The notes below the pieces were generated by a model. It saw only the letters and a list, made by a program, of their open reading frames with translations. It searched no databases and had not been told where the DNA came from. A stretch of 64,000 nt of DNA, taken from the NCBI GenBank assembly GCA_021732785.1, contig JAKFUG010000048.1, positions 1-64,000 on the forward strand, in the 5' to 3' direction. The DNA comes from Planctomycetaceae bacterium (GTDB lineage Bacteria > Planctomycetota > Planctomycetia > Planctomycetales > Planctomycetaceae). Positions within the stretch are counted from its first letter, which is position 1. The number at the start of each line of letters is the position of its first letter. The translations under genes were made by a program, and so were the position numbers. This document shows, one piece after another, positions 45,501 to 51,761 of the stretch.

Positions 45501-47878
45501 TTCTGCTTTTCTCTCGCGGCCATCGTGTCTTCCTGATTGACCACCCGCTCCTCATGGTCGCCGTGGTCGATGGTGTCATAGATCGTGGGAGACTTCATGT
45601 TGAGGGCCAGGTCGAGAAGCCATGTGCCGTTGGCTCGCGGCGTGCCGAATTCGGACGTGGCCGCCACGGACGCCTTGGCCGCGTAGTCGGCGTCGAGACT
45701 CCAGACGGCATCTTTTTTCAGGTGGGCGACGGGAACCGCAGAGGGATCAACATTGAACAAGTGGGCTGCAAACGCATTGATATCGCGTTCCGGTATCCAC
45801 GGTGCCCCGAGATTGGCGTCGATGTCGCCGGGTAGCACGTCTTCCGGCTGTACTTGGCGTAGGGCACTGACATTGCGGGCATATTCGGGGCCAGCCCGCT
45901 CGGCGGTCGCGAGCTTCTCCCGGACGTTGCCGGACAAATACGCATCGGCGGTCTGCCAGCTTTTCGATTCAGGGTCATGAAAGATCAGGTCGCCCAATTC
46001 GTCGATGATTTGCGGTTCGGGCTTGCCGTAAAGTGTGGCGATGTACGGCAGGTCCACCGTCCCGCGTTGGTTCAGAGAGACGAGCAACCCTTCCTCGGCG
46101 CTTCTCACCTGGGTGACGGGCGGCGTCTTGCCGACCACGTCCTTGATCATGATGGCGGCCTTGGTCGCCTTGCCCGTCATTTCGTCGTAATCCTCCAGGG
46201 ACATGACGAGCATGGCGTCGGGGTCTTCCTTGAATTTCACAAGGTTGGGCATCCGGCGGATAATGCTGCCATCGGACGTTTCGCCGAAGGTTGTCTTGTT
46301 GACGGGGCCGTAAGTGGCGACGAACATTTCGTAAGCCCGATTAAGATCGCCCCGCGCGTCGCGGCGATTGGCCTCGGGCCAGCCTTCGTTCTGGGATTGC
46401 AGCACGCGGCGGGCACGGTCACGTAAGCCAACGAGTGCGGAGAGGCGTTTGCCGACAAGTGATCCATCGGACCTCAGCGTGGTGCCACCATAAACCACGG
46501 GCACTCCTTGTCCGCCCTGCGATTGGTACACGATCCGGTCAGCGCCGACGAAAAAGCTGCCTTCGTCGATGTGTCGCTCTGGCGGCGGTGGAACAAAGGC
46601 CGGTGCTGTTTCCGCTTTGTTGGCCGTTGCCTGCATCGCCTCGAATTTCGGAAGGCGTTCAACGGCTTGCCGGAGTTGTCCGGCCAGATCGCCGTTGCTT
46701 TTGACACTGAAACCTTCACCTCCGTAGAGCGTGTCTTTGCGGGACCACTCTCCAAGGACCATTTCTGGATGGTTCAGAAAGTAGCGGTTGACAGTAACCT
46801 CTGCGCCATCGATCTCCAGCGGAGCGACGCCCAGCCAGTCGGGGTCGACATGGCGGGCGGGTTCGCTCCGGTCACGCTTACGCAGAAATACGATGTCGGT
46901 CACCACGGCGGTTCCTTCCCGCTTGAAGGCATCGGATGGAAGGCGGATGGCCCCGACGAAGTCGGCTTTGGAGGCGAGGTATTCGCGGATGGCGGCGTTT
47001 TGTTTGTCGAGGGTGAAGTGGGTGGTCACCAGCGCCATCACTCCGCCGGACTTGAGGGCGTCGATGGATTTGGCGAAGAAGTAATCATGCAGGGACAGTC
47101 TTTGACCCTGGTAGTCGAGCTTGACGTCGGCGAACGGCACGTTACCGACCACGGCGTCAATGCGGTCTTCCGGCAGGCCGGTGTCGCGGAAGTTCTCGAT
47201 GCGGATGTCTTGGCCGGGGTGGATCGCTTTCGCAATCCGCCCCGAGATGGAATCCATTTCAACGCCGATGAAACGCGCCCCCGGCTGGCCATGCCCCATG
47301 AAATTGCCGGTGCCGCATCCCGGTTCCAGGATGGTGGCATTCGCAGGCACACCCAGACGGGCGATGGCCTCGTGGATTTTGGTGATGACAATCGGCGACG
47401 TGTAAAACGCATTGAAGGTCGTGCGTTTGGCGCTGTCATATTCCGCAGGTGTCAGAAGCGATTTCAGTTCCTCGCCGAGTGCCTGCCAACCGGCGTCCTT
47501 GAACTTACCGGTGACGGGATCGGGGAAAATGGACAAGGCCACGGGGCCGAACCCCGCGAATCGAGCCAGTGCCTGTTTTTCTTCCGATGTTGCCTGACGG
47601 ACCGATTGTTCGACCGCCTTCAAGGTGCGGACGGCGGCGATAATGTCGCGCGCTTTCCCCTTTTCGCCGCTGGCAATCGGGACGGATGGAATCGGCCCTG
47701 TGGCATCGGAGCGAGGGGCCTGTGCGATGGACGGAGTGATGGCCTCGGCTGGAATGGTGATTGGCGTACCCGGCACGGGTATCGTCGCGACGCTATCGGC
47801 TGGCGATGTAGATGGACCGGGCGCGGGTTCGCTGGGTAGAGCGTCGAAGAGGCTGCGCTGGCCGCGTGACCGGTTCAG
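42551..47878 (-). CDS. Giant DNA methylase-SNF2 helicase (DarB-like, N12 class)
   Basis: About 1775 residues. A Pro-rich N-terminal part is followed by a DNA adenine methylase domain with ILEPGCGTGNFMG (~183-195) and the catalytic-loop variant VVGNVPFADV (~246). A superfamily-2 helicase follows: Walker A HTVGAGKTFTM, FIDEAHYFKNL, and the C-terminal half with STQKMGTGTNVQKRL and QRDGRILRQGNENEE. Coiled-coil and charged tail. Such proteins occur on phages, plasmids and integrative elements and include the anti-restriction protein DarB of P1. The frame is open up to an ATG at 48301, but a well-supported 105-residue gene occupies that part in another frame. I place the start at a CTG (47878) overlapping that gene's stop. 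Confidence 0.8.
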   Translation of the reverse strand: MNRSRGQRSLFDALPSEPAPGPSTSPADSVATIPVPGTPITIPAEAITPSIAQAPRSDATGPIPSVPIASGEKGKARDIIAAVRTLKAVEQSVRQATSEEKQALARFAGFGPVALSIFPDPVTGKFKDAGWQALGEELKSLLTPAEYDSAKRTTFNAFYTSPIVITKIHEAIARLGVPANATILEPGCGTGNFMGHGQPGARFIGVEMDSISGRIAKAIHPGQDIRIENFRDTGLPEDRIDAVVGNVPFADVKLDYQGQRLSLHDYFFAKSIDALKSGGVMALVTTHFTLDKQNAAIREYLASKADFVGAIRLPSDAFKREGTAVVTDIVFLRKRDRSEPARHVDPDWLGVAPLEIDGAEVTVNRYFLNHPEMVLGEWSRKDTLYGGEGFSVKSNGDLAGQLRQAVERLPKFEAMQATANKAETAPAFVPPPPERHIDEGSFFVGADRIVYQSQGGQGVPVVYGGTTLRSDGSLVGKRLSALVGLRDRARRVLQSQNEGWPEANRRDARGDLNRAYEMFVATYGPVNKTTFGETSDGSIIRRMPNLVKFKEDPDAMLVMSLEDYDEMTGKATKAAIMIKDVVGKTPPVTQVRSAEEGLLVSLNQRGTVDLPYIATLYGKPEPQIIDELGDLIFHDPESKSWQTADAYLSGNVREKLATAERAGPEYARNVSALRQVQPEDVLPGDIDANLGAPWIPERDINAFAAHLFNVDPSAVPVAHLKKDAVWSLDADYAAKASVAATSEFGTPRANGTWLLDLALNMKSPTIYDTIDHGDHEERVVNQEDTMAAREKQKLIKERFRSWVFSDPDRTERLVRIYNDTYNNLRPRLFDGSHLDFPGMNQAIKLRPHQDDAVWRGMSSGNTLLAHTVGAGKTFTMAATGMKMKQAGLIKKPMFVVPNHLLEQFSREFMQLYPNAKLLIAAKEDLTKDRRKFLTAKIASGEWDGIIVTHSSFERIGMSRDYQEKFLVEQIAEYDELLREHAGARGANRNLIKTIEKQKAARAERLKNLLAEKKKDDGLVFDELGVDHVFIDEAHYFKNLETPTKMERVAGIQTGGSERAFDVYMKARYLDEQHTGHGVTFATGTPISNTMVEMYTMQRFLDPEGLKSRGLEHFDAWAATFGEVVDTMEISPDGAGLRPRSRFARFTNLPELQQMFRAFSDVQTAEMLNLPRPRLQGGKPTVVACPMSDEQQELQQELVERYERLRSQKVDPRVDNALSITTDGRKLATDARMLSATAPDFPESKVNRLVENVVDVWKKSAVTRGTQMIFADMGVNRTPWGYSPYSEIINKLIAADVPAEQIAAIGDAESDAKKQALFEKVRNGSVRVLIGSTQKMGTGTNVQKRLVALHHLDAPWKPAEVEQRDGRILRQGNENEEVAIYRYVTEGSFDAYMWQALETKARFIGQVITGDNAARRAEDIGGQELSYAEVKAIASGNPAVLTLAEADAELQRLTLLKKNHLDEQYVARRSVRDLPAMIAGLSGRLSNLTTDHATADTHADDPITIGKRTWPREDVAAVLGGKLDTLPLSVRETTRVPLGIYRGLRFGIVLNPQFPPDVYLEGAVTRQTGLSHEHQGPRAVLNNLERLANAYGSESVRVRQDLTIAESQLRDYQARLGKPFTHDTYLTELTGLRDQLKAGLSANAGHQPDNEEGPTASELADKIKALKAANSIEAAPQRARQKHSTAEEPITARIRRRSPVLPISDPTMVADDAASVAGTATLSDVTVEPILKDLAPSETPSNHAGTTQNSSIKPEMTFQDRIARQRQRIEQEPSLS

Positions 47879-48192
47879 TTGATCGACGTGTGACCCACGA
47901 GATACGCCATTGCGTTGTCGAGAGTCGGCAGTTCCCCGTCGTCCTGTGGAGACAAGGAGCGCAAACGATCCTCCAGTTCCTTGAGGGCCAGTTCCAGAGC
48001 CTGGCTGTTGATCTGGCTCGGGTCGCTGTCCGGCATCGCCTGGGAGAGGGTTTCCTTCCAGGATTCGTGATTGTCCTTCAGTTGCTGGGCGCAGACCTCC
48101 AACGTCGGAAGCAACCGTCGAGTGATCCGTAGCAGGTCGTAAAACTCCGTTTGCTGTTTCAGCAGTTCCAGAACGATGGTCTTGTATTGCAT
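47875..48192 (-). CDS. Small conserved mobile-element protein (105 aa)
   Basis: Begins MQYKTIVLELLKQQTEFYDL, then RRLLPTLEVCAQQLKDNHES and PSQINSQALELALKELEDRL. Mostly helical. An AAAGGAG seven bases before the ATG makes this a real gene even though it lies inside the longer open frame of the methylase-helicase. Similar short proteins sit before large methylase genes on plasmids and integrative elements, in my recollection; function unknown. Its TGA overlaps the proposed CTG start of the next gene (CTGA). Confidence 0.7.
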   Translation of the reverse strand: MQYKTIVLELLKQQTEFYDLLRITRRLLPTLEVCAQQLKDNHESWKETLSQAMPDSDPSQINSQALELALKELEDRLRSLSPQDDGELPTLDNAMAYLVGHTSIN

Positions 48193-48453
48193 GTGTGTCT
48201 CCTTTAGTTGGATAGGATACCGGTTTTTGCGGTTCAGGTGAATCGACCGGATTCCGTGGAAATAGAGAGGGCTGTCGCCAGAAGGGCGGTTTCTTCTTCA
48301 TGGCCAGGAACGCGATACTGTTTCGTGTTCCCGACGAATCGGCTGACTCCAGGGGTGCGGTTGGCCCTCAGCCTGAAGTGAATCCCATCTGCCTTGCTGT
48401 GCATCCCGTGGCGATTGAACTGCTTGGTCAATGCGGGGTTTGCTGGGCATGGC
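48193..48453 (-). other. Ambiguous small-ORF interval
   Basis: Two overlapping minus-strand frames compete. One (ATG 48450 to stop 48298, 50 codons) has GAGGTGA just upstream and ends with ATGA overlapping an ATG at 48301. The other, ending at 48234, reads FNRHGMHSKADGIHFRLRAN...NTKQYRVPGHEEET and has the more GC-rich third positions, but only a GTG (48482), TTG (48434) or ATG (48404) start. I cannot choose between them; either would be a gene of unknown function in the same operon. Confidence 0.35.
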
Positions 48454-48660
48454 TCACCTCGACCGGCCACGCCCTGGGTCACGATCAGACCCGAACGCCT
48501 CTTTCAAGACCTGGCTCGCGGCCAGTCCCGTCATGAGAATCATGGAACCGAGAGCGACATATTGCAGAATCATCGCTACGCGCTGATCGTTGCAGTTTTT
48601 CGACATCATCTGGGCCTGCGGGCCGAGGTCATGAAAGAAGTGAGTTGGAGGTACGGTCAT
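48454..48660 (-). CDS. 68-residue single-membrane-segment protein, copy A
   Basis: Reads MTVPPTHFFHDLGPQAQMMS then KNCNDQRVAMILQYVALGSM and ILMTGLAASQVLKEAF, ending in a basic tail. One membrane segment (about 31-48). It has the same length and roughly half identical residues as the protein at 54944-55150 on the other strand, so the element carries a paralogous pair. Function unknown; coupling to the mobilization machinery is possible. Lies 23 bases after the 143-residue gene. Confidence 0.7.
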   Translation of the reverse strand: MTVPPTHFFHDLGPQAQMMSKNCNDQRVAMILQYVALGSMILMTGLAASQVLKEAFGSDRDPGRGRSR

Positions 48661-48683
48661 GGGATGCCCATCTCAGTGTGGGT

Positions 48684-49115
48684 TCAGAACGGGACTTCCT
48701 GCCCGGTTTCGATCCCCTTGTCCTGCCGGATCATCTGGCGGACTTCCTGATAGAGCCGTTCGGCTTCAATCCGGGTCGTGCGTGCGGATTCAACTCTGAT
48801 GGGGTGAACCCACACCTTGTCCCTAGGGTTCCAGCGGAAGCCCGAATCCTTCAGCCTGTCGATCACTTCCTGGCTGGGCTTCTCGTCGAATTTGATGGCC
48901 ATGAGCCGGTCCTGGCGGCTCTCGAACAACCGGACGCCAGCAGCGAAGTCGCTGGCGATGCCGAAAGGATCGGGTGCGGTGATCCGGTTATTGCGTTCAC
49001 CGAGGCGTTCGACAAAGCTCGGTCGTTGTTCGCCGTTTTGATCCGGGACCGGTTCGGCGACGGCGGTGGTTTCGGTTTCTGTGGTGGGTTGATCTGGTGT
49101 GCGTTTACGTGGCAT
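48684..49115 (-). CDS. Conserved mobile-element protein of unknown function (143 aa)
   Basis: A 143-residue soluble protein with a disordered Thr/Glu/Pro-rich N-terminus and a basic folded C-terminal part containing KPSQEVIDRLKDSGFRWNPR then DKVWVHPI. Fragments of the type SGFRWNxRDKVW are familiar from proteins of integrative elements that accompany ArdC; no function known to me. GGAGG lies 6 bases before the ATG. It opens the minus-strand operon that runs through the 68- and 105-residue genes to the giant methylase-helicase. Confidence 0.7.
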   Translation of the reverse strand: MPRKRTPDQPTTETETTAVAEPVPDQNGEQRPSFVERLGERNNRITAPDPFGIASDFAAGVRLFESRQDRLMAIKFDEKPSQEVIDRLKDSGFRWNPRDKVWVHPIRVESARTTRIEAERLYQEVRQMIRQDKGIETGQEVPF

Positions 49116-49711
49116 AAAATCCTCCGTGATTACATGCGGGTCAATCCTTAACCCACATTAGGGATAGTATCACGGTTCAACACGCTGCGCAATAGAGTGA
49201 GTGCGGGTTACAGCGTATTCGTACCGTTGAAACCCGCAGAAACTCACGGTTTTATGCAACACGACATTCGCTCATCCGCAGTATTGCTCATATAAATGAC
49301 AGCGGCGGTGGTGACTAATTGTCGTGCTGTTGGATTGCGCTTCCGTGTGTGACGACATCAGGAGTAGCCACACTATGAGTGGCGGTAAGGCGTCGAAGCG
49401 GAAATACGGACACGAGCACACGCGAATGACCGAGTTTCCCCGGGAAACCCGGCCTATGCAGAGCATAGGGAAGACGCCTGAATCCTTATGTTTTGCCAGC
49501 CCTCGCAAAGATCGTGCGGTCGCAAACCAGCATGGATGCTGGGTTCGAGTCAATTTCCAAGGACTGGAGCGAGAGTGGAAGCGGCTGTCCACAAGGGGCA
49601 CACCGATGCCCGTCACGCAGTGTACGGGCAAGCGAAAGAAGGACCGAATGCGGCAGGCTTCGCTATCTGTTTTTGTGGTGGGGGAACGTCCGAAGTCGGA
49701 GCCATTTGGCT
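49116..49711. other. Gene-free or unrecognised stretch
   Basis: Nearly 600 bases without a convincing gene. Three plus-strand frames and one minus-strand frame are open for 90-220 codons, but none shows a domain, a good ribosome site or protein-like composition. The 49120-49230 part probably holds the promoter of the minus-strand operon. Confidence 0.4.
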
Positions 49712-49902
49712 TCAGCTGGTGGCCGTCGGCCAAGGCTTGGAAGCACGTTCAGACAAGGCCTCTTCATAGTGCTGGTAAGCATGCTGACGGGTGGCCTCCG
49801 AACAAGGCATTTGGTCGGAGGCAATGGCAAGCTCTACGAAGGCTTGCAGGGCACACCCGAGGAACGGTCATCAAGGATGGAATGGAGGCTCGACAAGGTC
49901 AT
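49712..49902 (-). pseudogene. Frameshifted small gene
   Basis: Starts with ATG at 49902, overlapping the preceding gene's stop (ATGA) and with GAGGAGGAG just upstream, as MTLSSLHSILDDRSS. The frame closes after 20 codons, but the next frame continues without a gap in protein-like sequence, CALQAFVELAIASDQMPCSE then ATRQHAYQHYEEALSERAS, to a stop at 49712. One missing base in the GGG at the switch point would join them into a ~63-residue protein. Either a pseudogene or a sequencing error. Confidence 0.45.
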
Positions 49903-50231
49903 GGCGACTCCTCCTCGTCAGGCTTGGTTTCAAAGCTGACTTCAACGGTAGCACCTGCGGGCCAAGGTTTCTGGGTGATGAGGTAGCCAAGCCGGTTAAT
50001 CCACCGAAGCCCTGAGATGATGTTCATTGTTCCGTCGTTATTGTCCACGAGGGTCCAAACCCGGCTCTGGTCATGGGATTTGATGAATTCGTATTCCTCG
50101 CCATAAGTCTCAAAAAGGCACCCTTGGGCATCCCCTTGGTCCCAAGGGGCGGTCGGATTGAGGTGGTTCGGAAGAGTACGGAATTGCTCGTCGAATGCTT
50201 CCTCGGTCAGTTCAATGAAGGTCGTTGTCAT
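49899..50231 (-). CDS. Small acidic protein of the mobile element (110 aa)
   Basis: From ATG 50231 (GGGAGG 7 bases upstream; the longer open frame is not used): MTTTFIELTEEAFDEQFRTL, APWDQGDAQGCLFETYGEEY, VWTLVDNNDGTMNIISGLRW, ending DEEESP. Acidic, mixed alpha/beta, no domain recognised. It lies in a run of small minus-strand genes typical of integrative elements. Function unknown. Confidence 0.7.
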   Translation of the reverse strand: MTTTFIELTEEAFDEQFRTLPNHLNPTAPWDQGDAQGCLFETYGEEYEFIKSHDQSRVWTLVDNNDGTMNIISGLRWINRLGYLITQKPWPAGATVEVSFETKPDEEESP

Positions 50232-50242
50232 AATCGGCCTCC

Positions 50243-50476
50243 CTATCGACGCTGATTCTTTTTGGCAGTATCGCCAAAAAGTGAATGGGCGGCCGCATCG
50301 AGTGTTTCCCAACTAACCCCGAAATTGGCGTCGTGGCTTCGTTCCACCAGTTGAAGCACTTCCCACGCTTGGGCATCGGTCAGGTCGGGGCGAACCTCTT
50401 TGACATCTTGAATGCTCCATACGATGGCGATTTGCTGGCTTTCAGCGAGGTGTTTGTGAACGTCTATCTCAGTCAT
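50243..50476 (-). CDS. Small protein of the mobile element (77 aa)
   Basis: MTEIDVHKHLAESQQIAIVW, then SIQDVKEVRPDLTDAQAWEV and LQLVERSHDANFGVSWETLD. The middle part (WSIQDVKEVRPDLTxxQAWEVL) resembles small conserved proteins of conjugative elements. AAAGGA lies 8 bases before the ATG. Function unknown. A GC-rich hairpin separates it from the 68-residue gene upstream. Confidence 0.7.
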   Translation of the reverse strand: MTEIDVHKHLAESQQIAIVWSIQDVKEVRPDLTDAQAWEVLQLVERSHDANFGVSWETLDAAAHSLFGDTAKKNQRR

Positions 50477-50498
50477 GGTCGGATTCCTTTCGGATAAG

Positions 50499-50520
50499 GG
50501 GCGGGCACGGTGGCCCGCCC
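50499..50520. terminator. GC-rich hairpin between small genes
   Basis: Stem GGGCGGGC / GCCCGCCC of 8 bp with a 6-base loop, just downstream of the gene ending at 50528 and upstream of the next start at 50476. No T-run follows. May attenuate transcription or protect mRNA. Confidence 0.5.
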
Positions 50521-50527
50521 GGTTTGA

Positions 50528-50734
50528 TTAGTCTTTCTTTTCGGTGGCAATGCGAATGGTGATGCGTCCATCGACTGGCAGGCATTCGAGCTGAAGTTGG
50601 AACCCTTTGCCGTCCTGATGGGGCCATACGCTGCCGATGCGTGTCCAGATGCCTTTCTTTCCTTCGCGGTCTCGCACCTGGTAGGCGATGTGGCTGGGGC
50701 CTTTGGATTCGGTTTCGTTCTTGCAGTCGGACAT
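50528..50734 (-). CDS. Small conserved mobile-element protein (68 aa)
   Basis: Starts at ATG 50734 with GGAG 9 bases upstream. Sequence: MSDCKNETESKGPSHIAYQV then RDREGKKGIWTRIGSVWPHQ and DGKGFQLQLECLPVDGRITI. The HIAYxVR...WTRIGxxWxHxDGKGFxxQLxCxPVDGRI pattern is widely seen in short proteins of integrative elements and plasmids; function unknown. It looks like a small beta-barrel. Confidence 0.75.
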   Translation of the reverse strand: MSDCKNETESKGPSHIAYQVRDREGKKGIWTRIGSVWPHQDGKGFQLQLECLPVDGRITIRIATEKKD

Positions 50735-51114
50735 TTTTGGTCTCCTTCTCTTTGTTCCGGCCACGACCATCGCGGCCTCATGGGAAGTCGACCAAAGCCG
50801 CATCAGTCCGGGGCGAAGCGAGCGTTAGCGACCGGGCAAGCGGAAAATCGGGGGAGACCTTCAGGGGGAACCGATTATCCGCTTGAGCGGACCGGCGGCG
50901 GCTTTAGACCTGCCCATATCCAAGGCCGTGTTCGTGGTAGACACGGGAGGAGGGGAGTCACGCGGATAGCAACAGAAGTCGATTGCTGTGGGTCGGCGTT
51001 AGCCTAAAAGGAAGCGTGGCGTGTTGAACGATACGGGGGGGAGTGCAACGGAGCCTTATACGAGGCAAGCGGTTCGCGGAAATGCAGAGCCGTTATGACT
51101 CAGGTATAAAACGA
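50735..51114. other. Stretch without a supported gene
   Basis: About 380 bases. Overlapping frames are open, but none looks like protein. A short perfect hairpin TCCGCT-TG-AGCGGA occurs near 50880. It may hold the promoter for the small minus-strand genes to the left. Confidence 0.35.
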
Positions 51115-51423
51115 TCAAGAAATACGAGAGCGGGGCGAGATGCTTATCGCATGATCGAGGGCGTCAATGATTTGTTCAGTAGCCCCGGTGAGGCGGCCGC
51201 TGTCTGTCGACACGCCCAGGTCCTTAAGCATCTTCTCGAATCGCTCCTCGCGGAGCGCATTGCCGGTGGCTGGGACGGTAAAGTCCAGATGGTAGGAGTC
51301 AGTAGACGCGGGAGCGTCTTTGTTGCGTTTGAATTCCGCCACGAAGTCATACGGCTTTAGTCCGCGACGTTCTGTCAACGCATTCAGCTTTGAGTAAACC
51401 GCAAAGTTTTGATTGTCCTGCAT
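51115..51423 (-). CDS. Small protein of the mobile element (102 aa)
   Basis: MQDNQNFAVYSKLNALTERR, GLKPYDFVAEFKRNKDAPAS, then TDSYHLDFTVPATGNALREE and a helical C-terminus. No known domain. The ATG at 51423 is the first that gives this sequence; an AAGGAG lies rather far (about 20 bases) upstream and fits a different frame better, so the start is uncertain. Divergent from the relaxase. Confidence 0.6.
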   Translation of the reverse strand: MQDNQNFAVYSKLNALTERRGLKPYDFVAEFKRNKDAPASTDSYHLDFTVPATGNALREERFEKMLKDLGVSTDSGRLTGATEQIIDALDHAISISPRSRIS

Positions 51424-51761
51424 GACACATATCCATCGTTGTTTGCTCCTTGCAGGATAAGGCAAAGAATTTAATAAACCGTAAACAGCGGGGTGCCGAA
51501 GGTTAACGGCAAGCATCGCAATGTCGGTGATAGCGGGATTCAAAGGCCAGCAGAAGCAAACCAAGTGTCCACGCGGAGAGAACAAGAGAATCTGCAAATT
51601 ATCACGAATGAGACACGCAACAGGTGAGCATCGAAGTGGCATTTCAGCCGCGCACGGGTGACACCGTGAAATGTCCACCCCCTTCAAACCAAGGCTGGCT
51701 GCGGCTCTCACAGGATGCGTTAACGAATGCTTAACGAATAAGTGCTATTTTATAATGGGGC
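51424..51761. other. Intergenic region before the relaxase, candidate oriT
   Basis: About 340 bases between divergent genes, the usual place for a transfer origin of a MobF relaxase. An imperfect inverted repeat, GTGGCATTTCA (51636-51646) and TGAAATGTCCAC (51667-51678), encloses a second short one (CACGG / CCGTG). Near the relaxase, TTAACGAA is repeated 11 bases apart (51720-51727 and 51731-51738). No nick site can be named from sequence alone. Confidence 0.35.
51751..51756 (+). promoter_or_regulatory. TATAAT box five bases before the relaxase start
   Basis: A perfect -10 consensus lies only 5 bases upstream of the relaxase ATG (51762). A start of transcription 6-8 bases after it would fall on the start codon, giving a leaderless mRNA. 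No convincing -35 at 17 bases is present; the two TTAACGAA repeats lie in that area and may bind a regulator. Confidence 0.4.

Noticed and set aside
48193-48301. N-terminal extension of the methylase/helicase from ATG 48301
   Set aside because: The interval holds the strong ribosome site of the 105-residue gene, and the extension (Pro/Gly/Arg-rich, no family pattern) reads as an out-of-frame shadow of that gene.
49324-49986. Plus-strand open frame of 220 codons in the mobile element
   Set aside because: Three plus frames are open at once here, none has a ribosome site or recognisable protein pattern, and the right part is antisense to real minus-strand genes.
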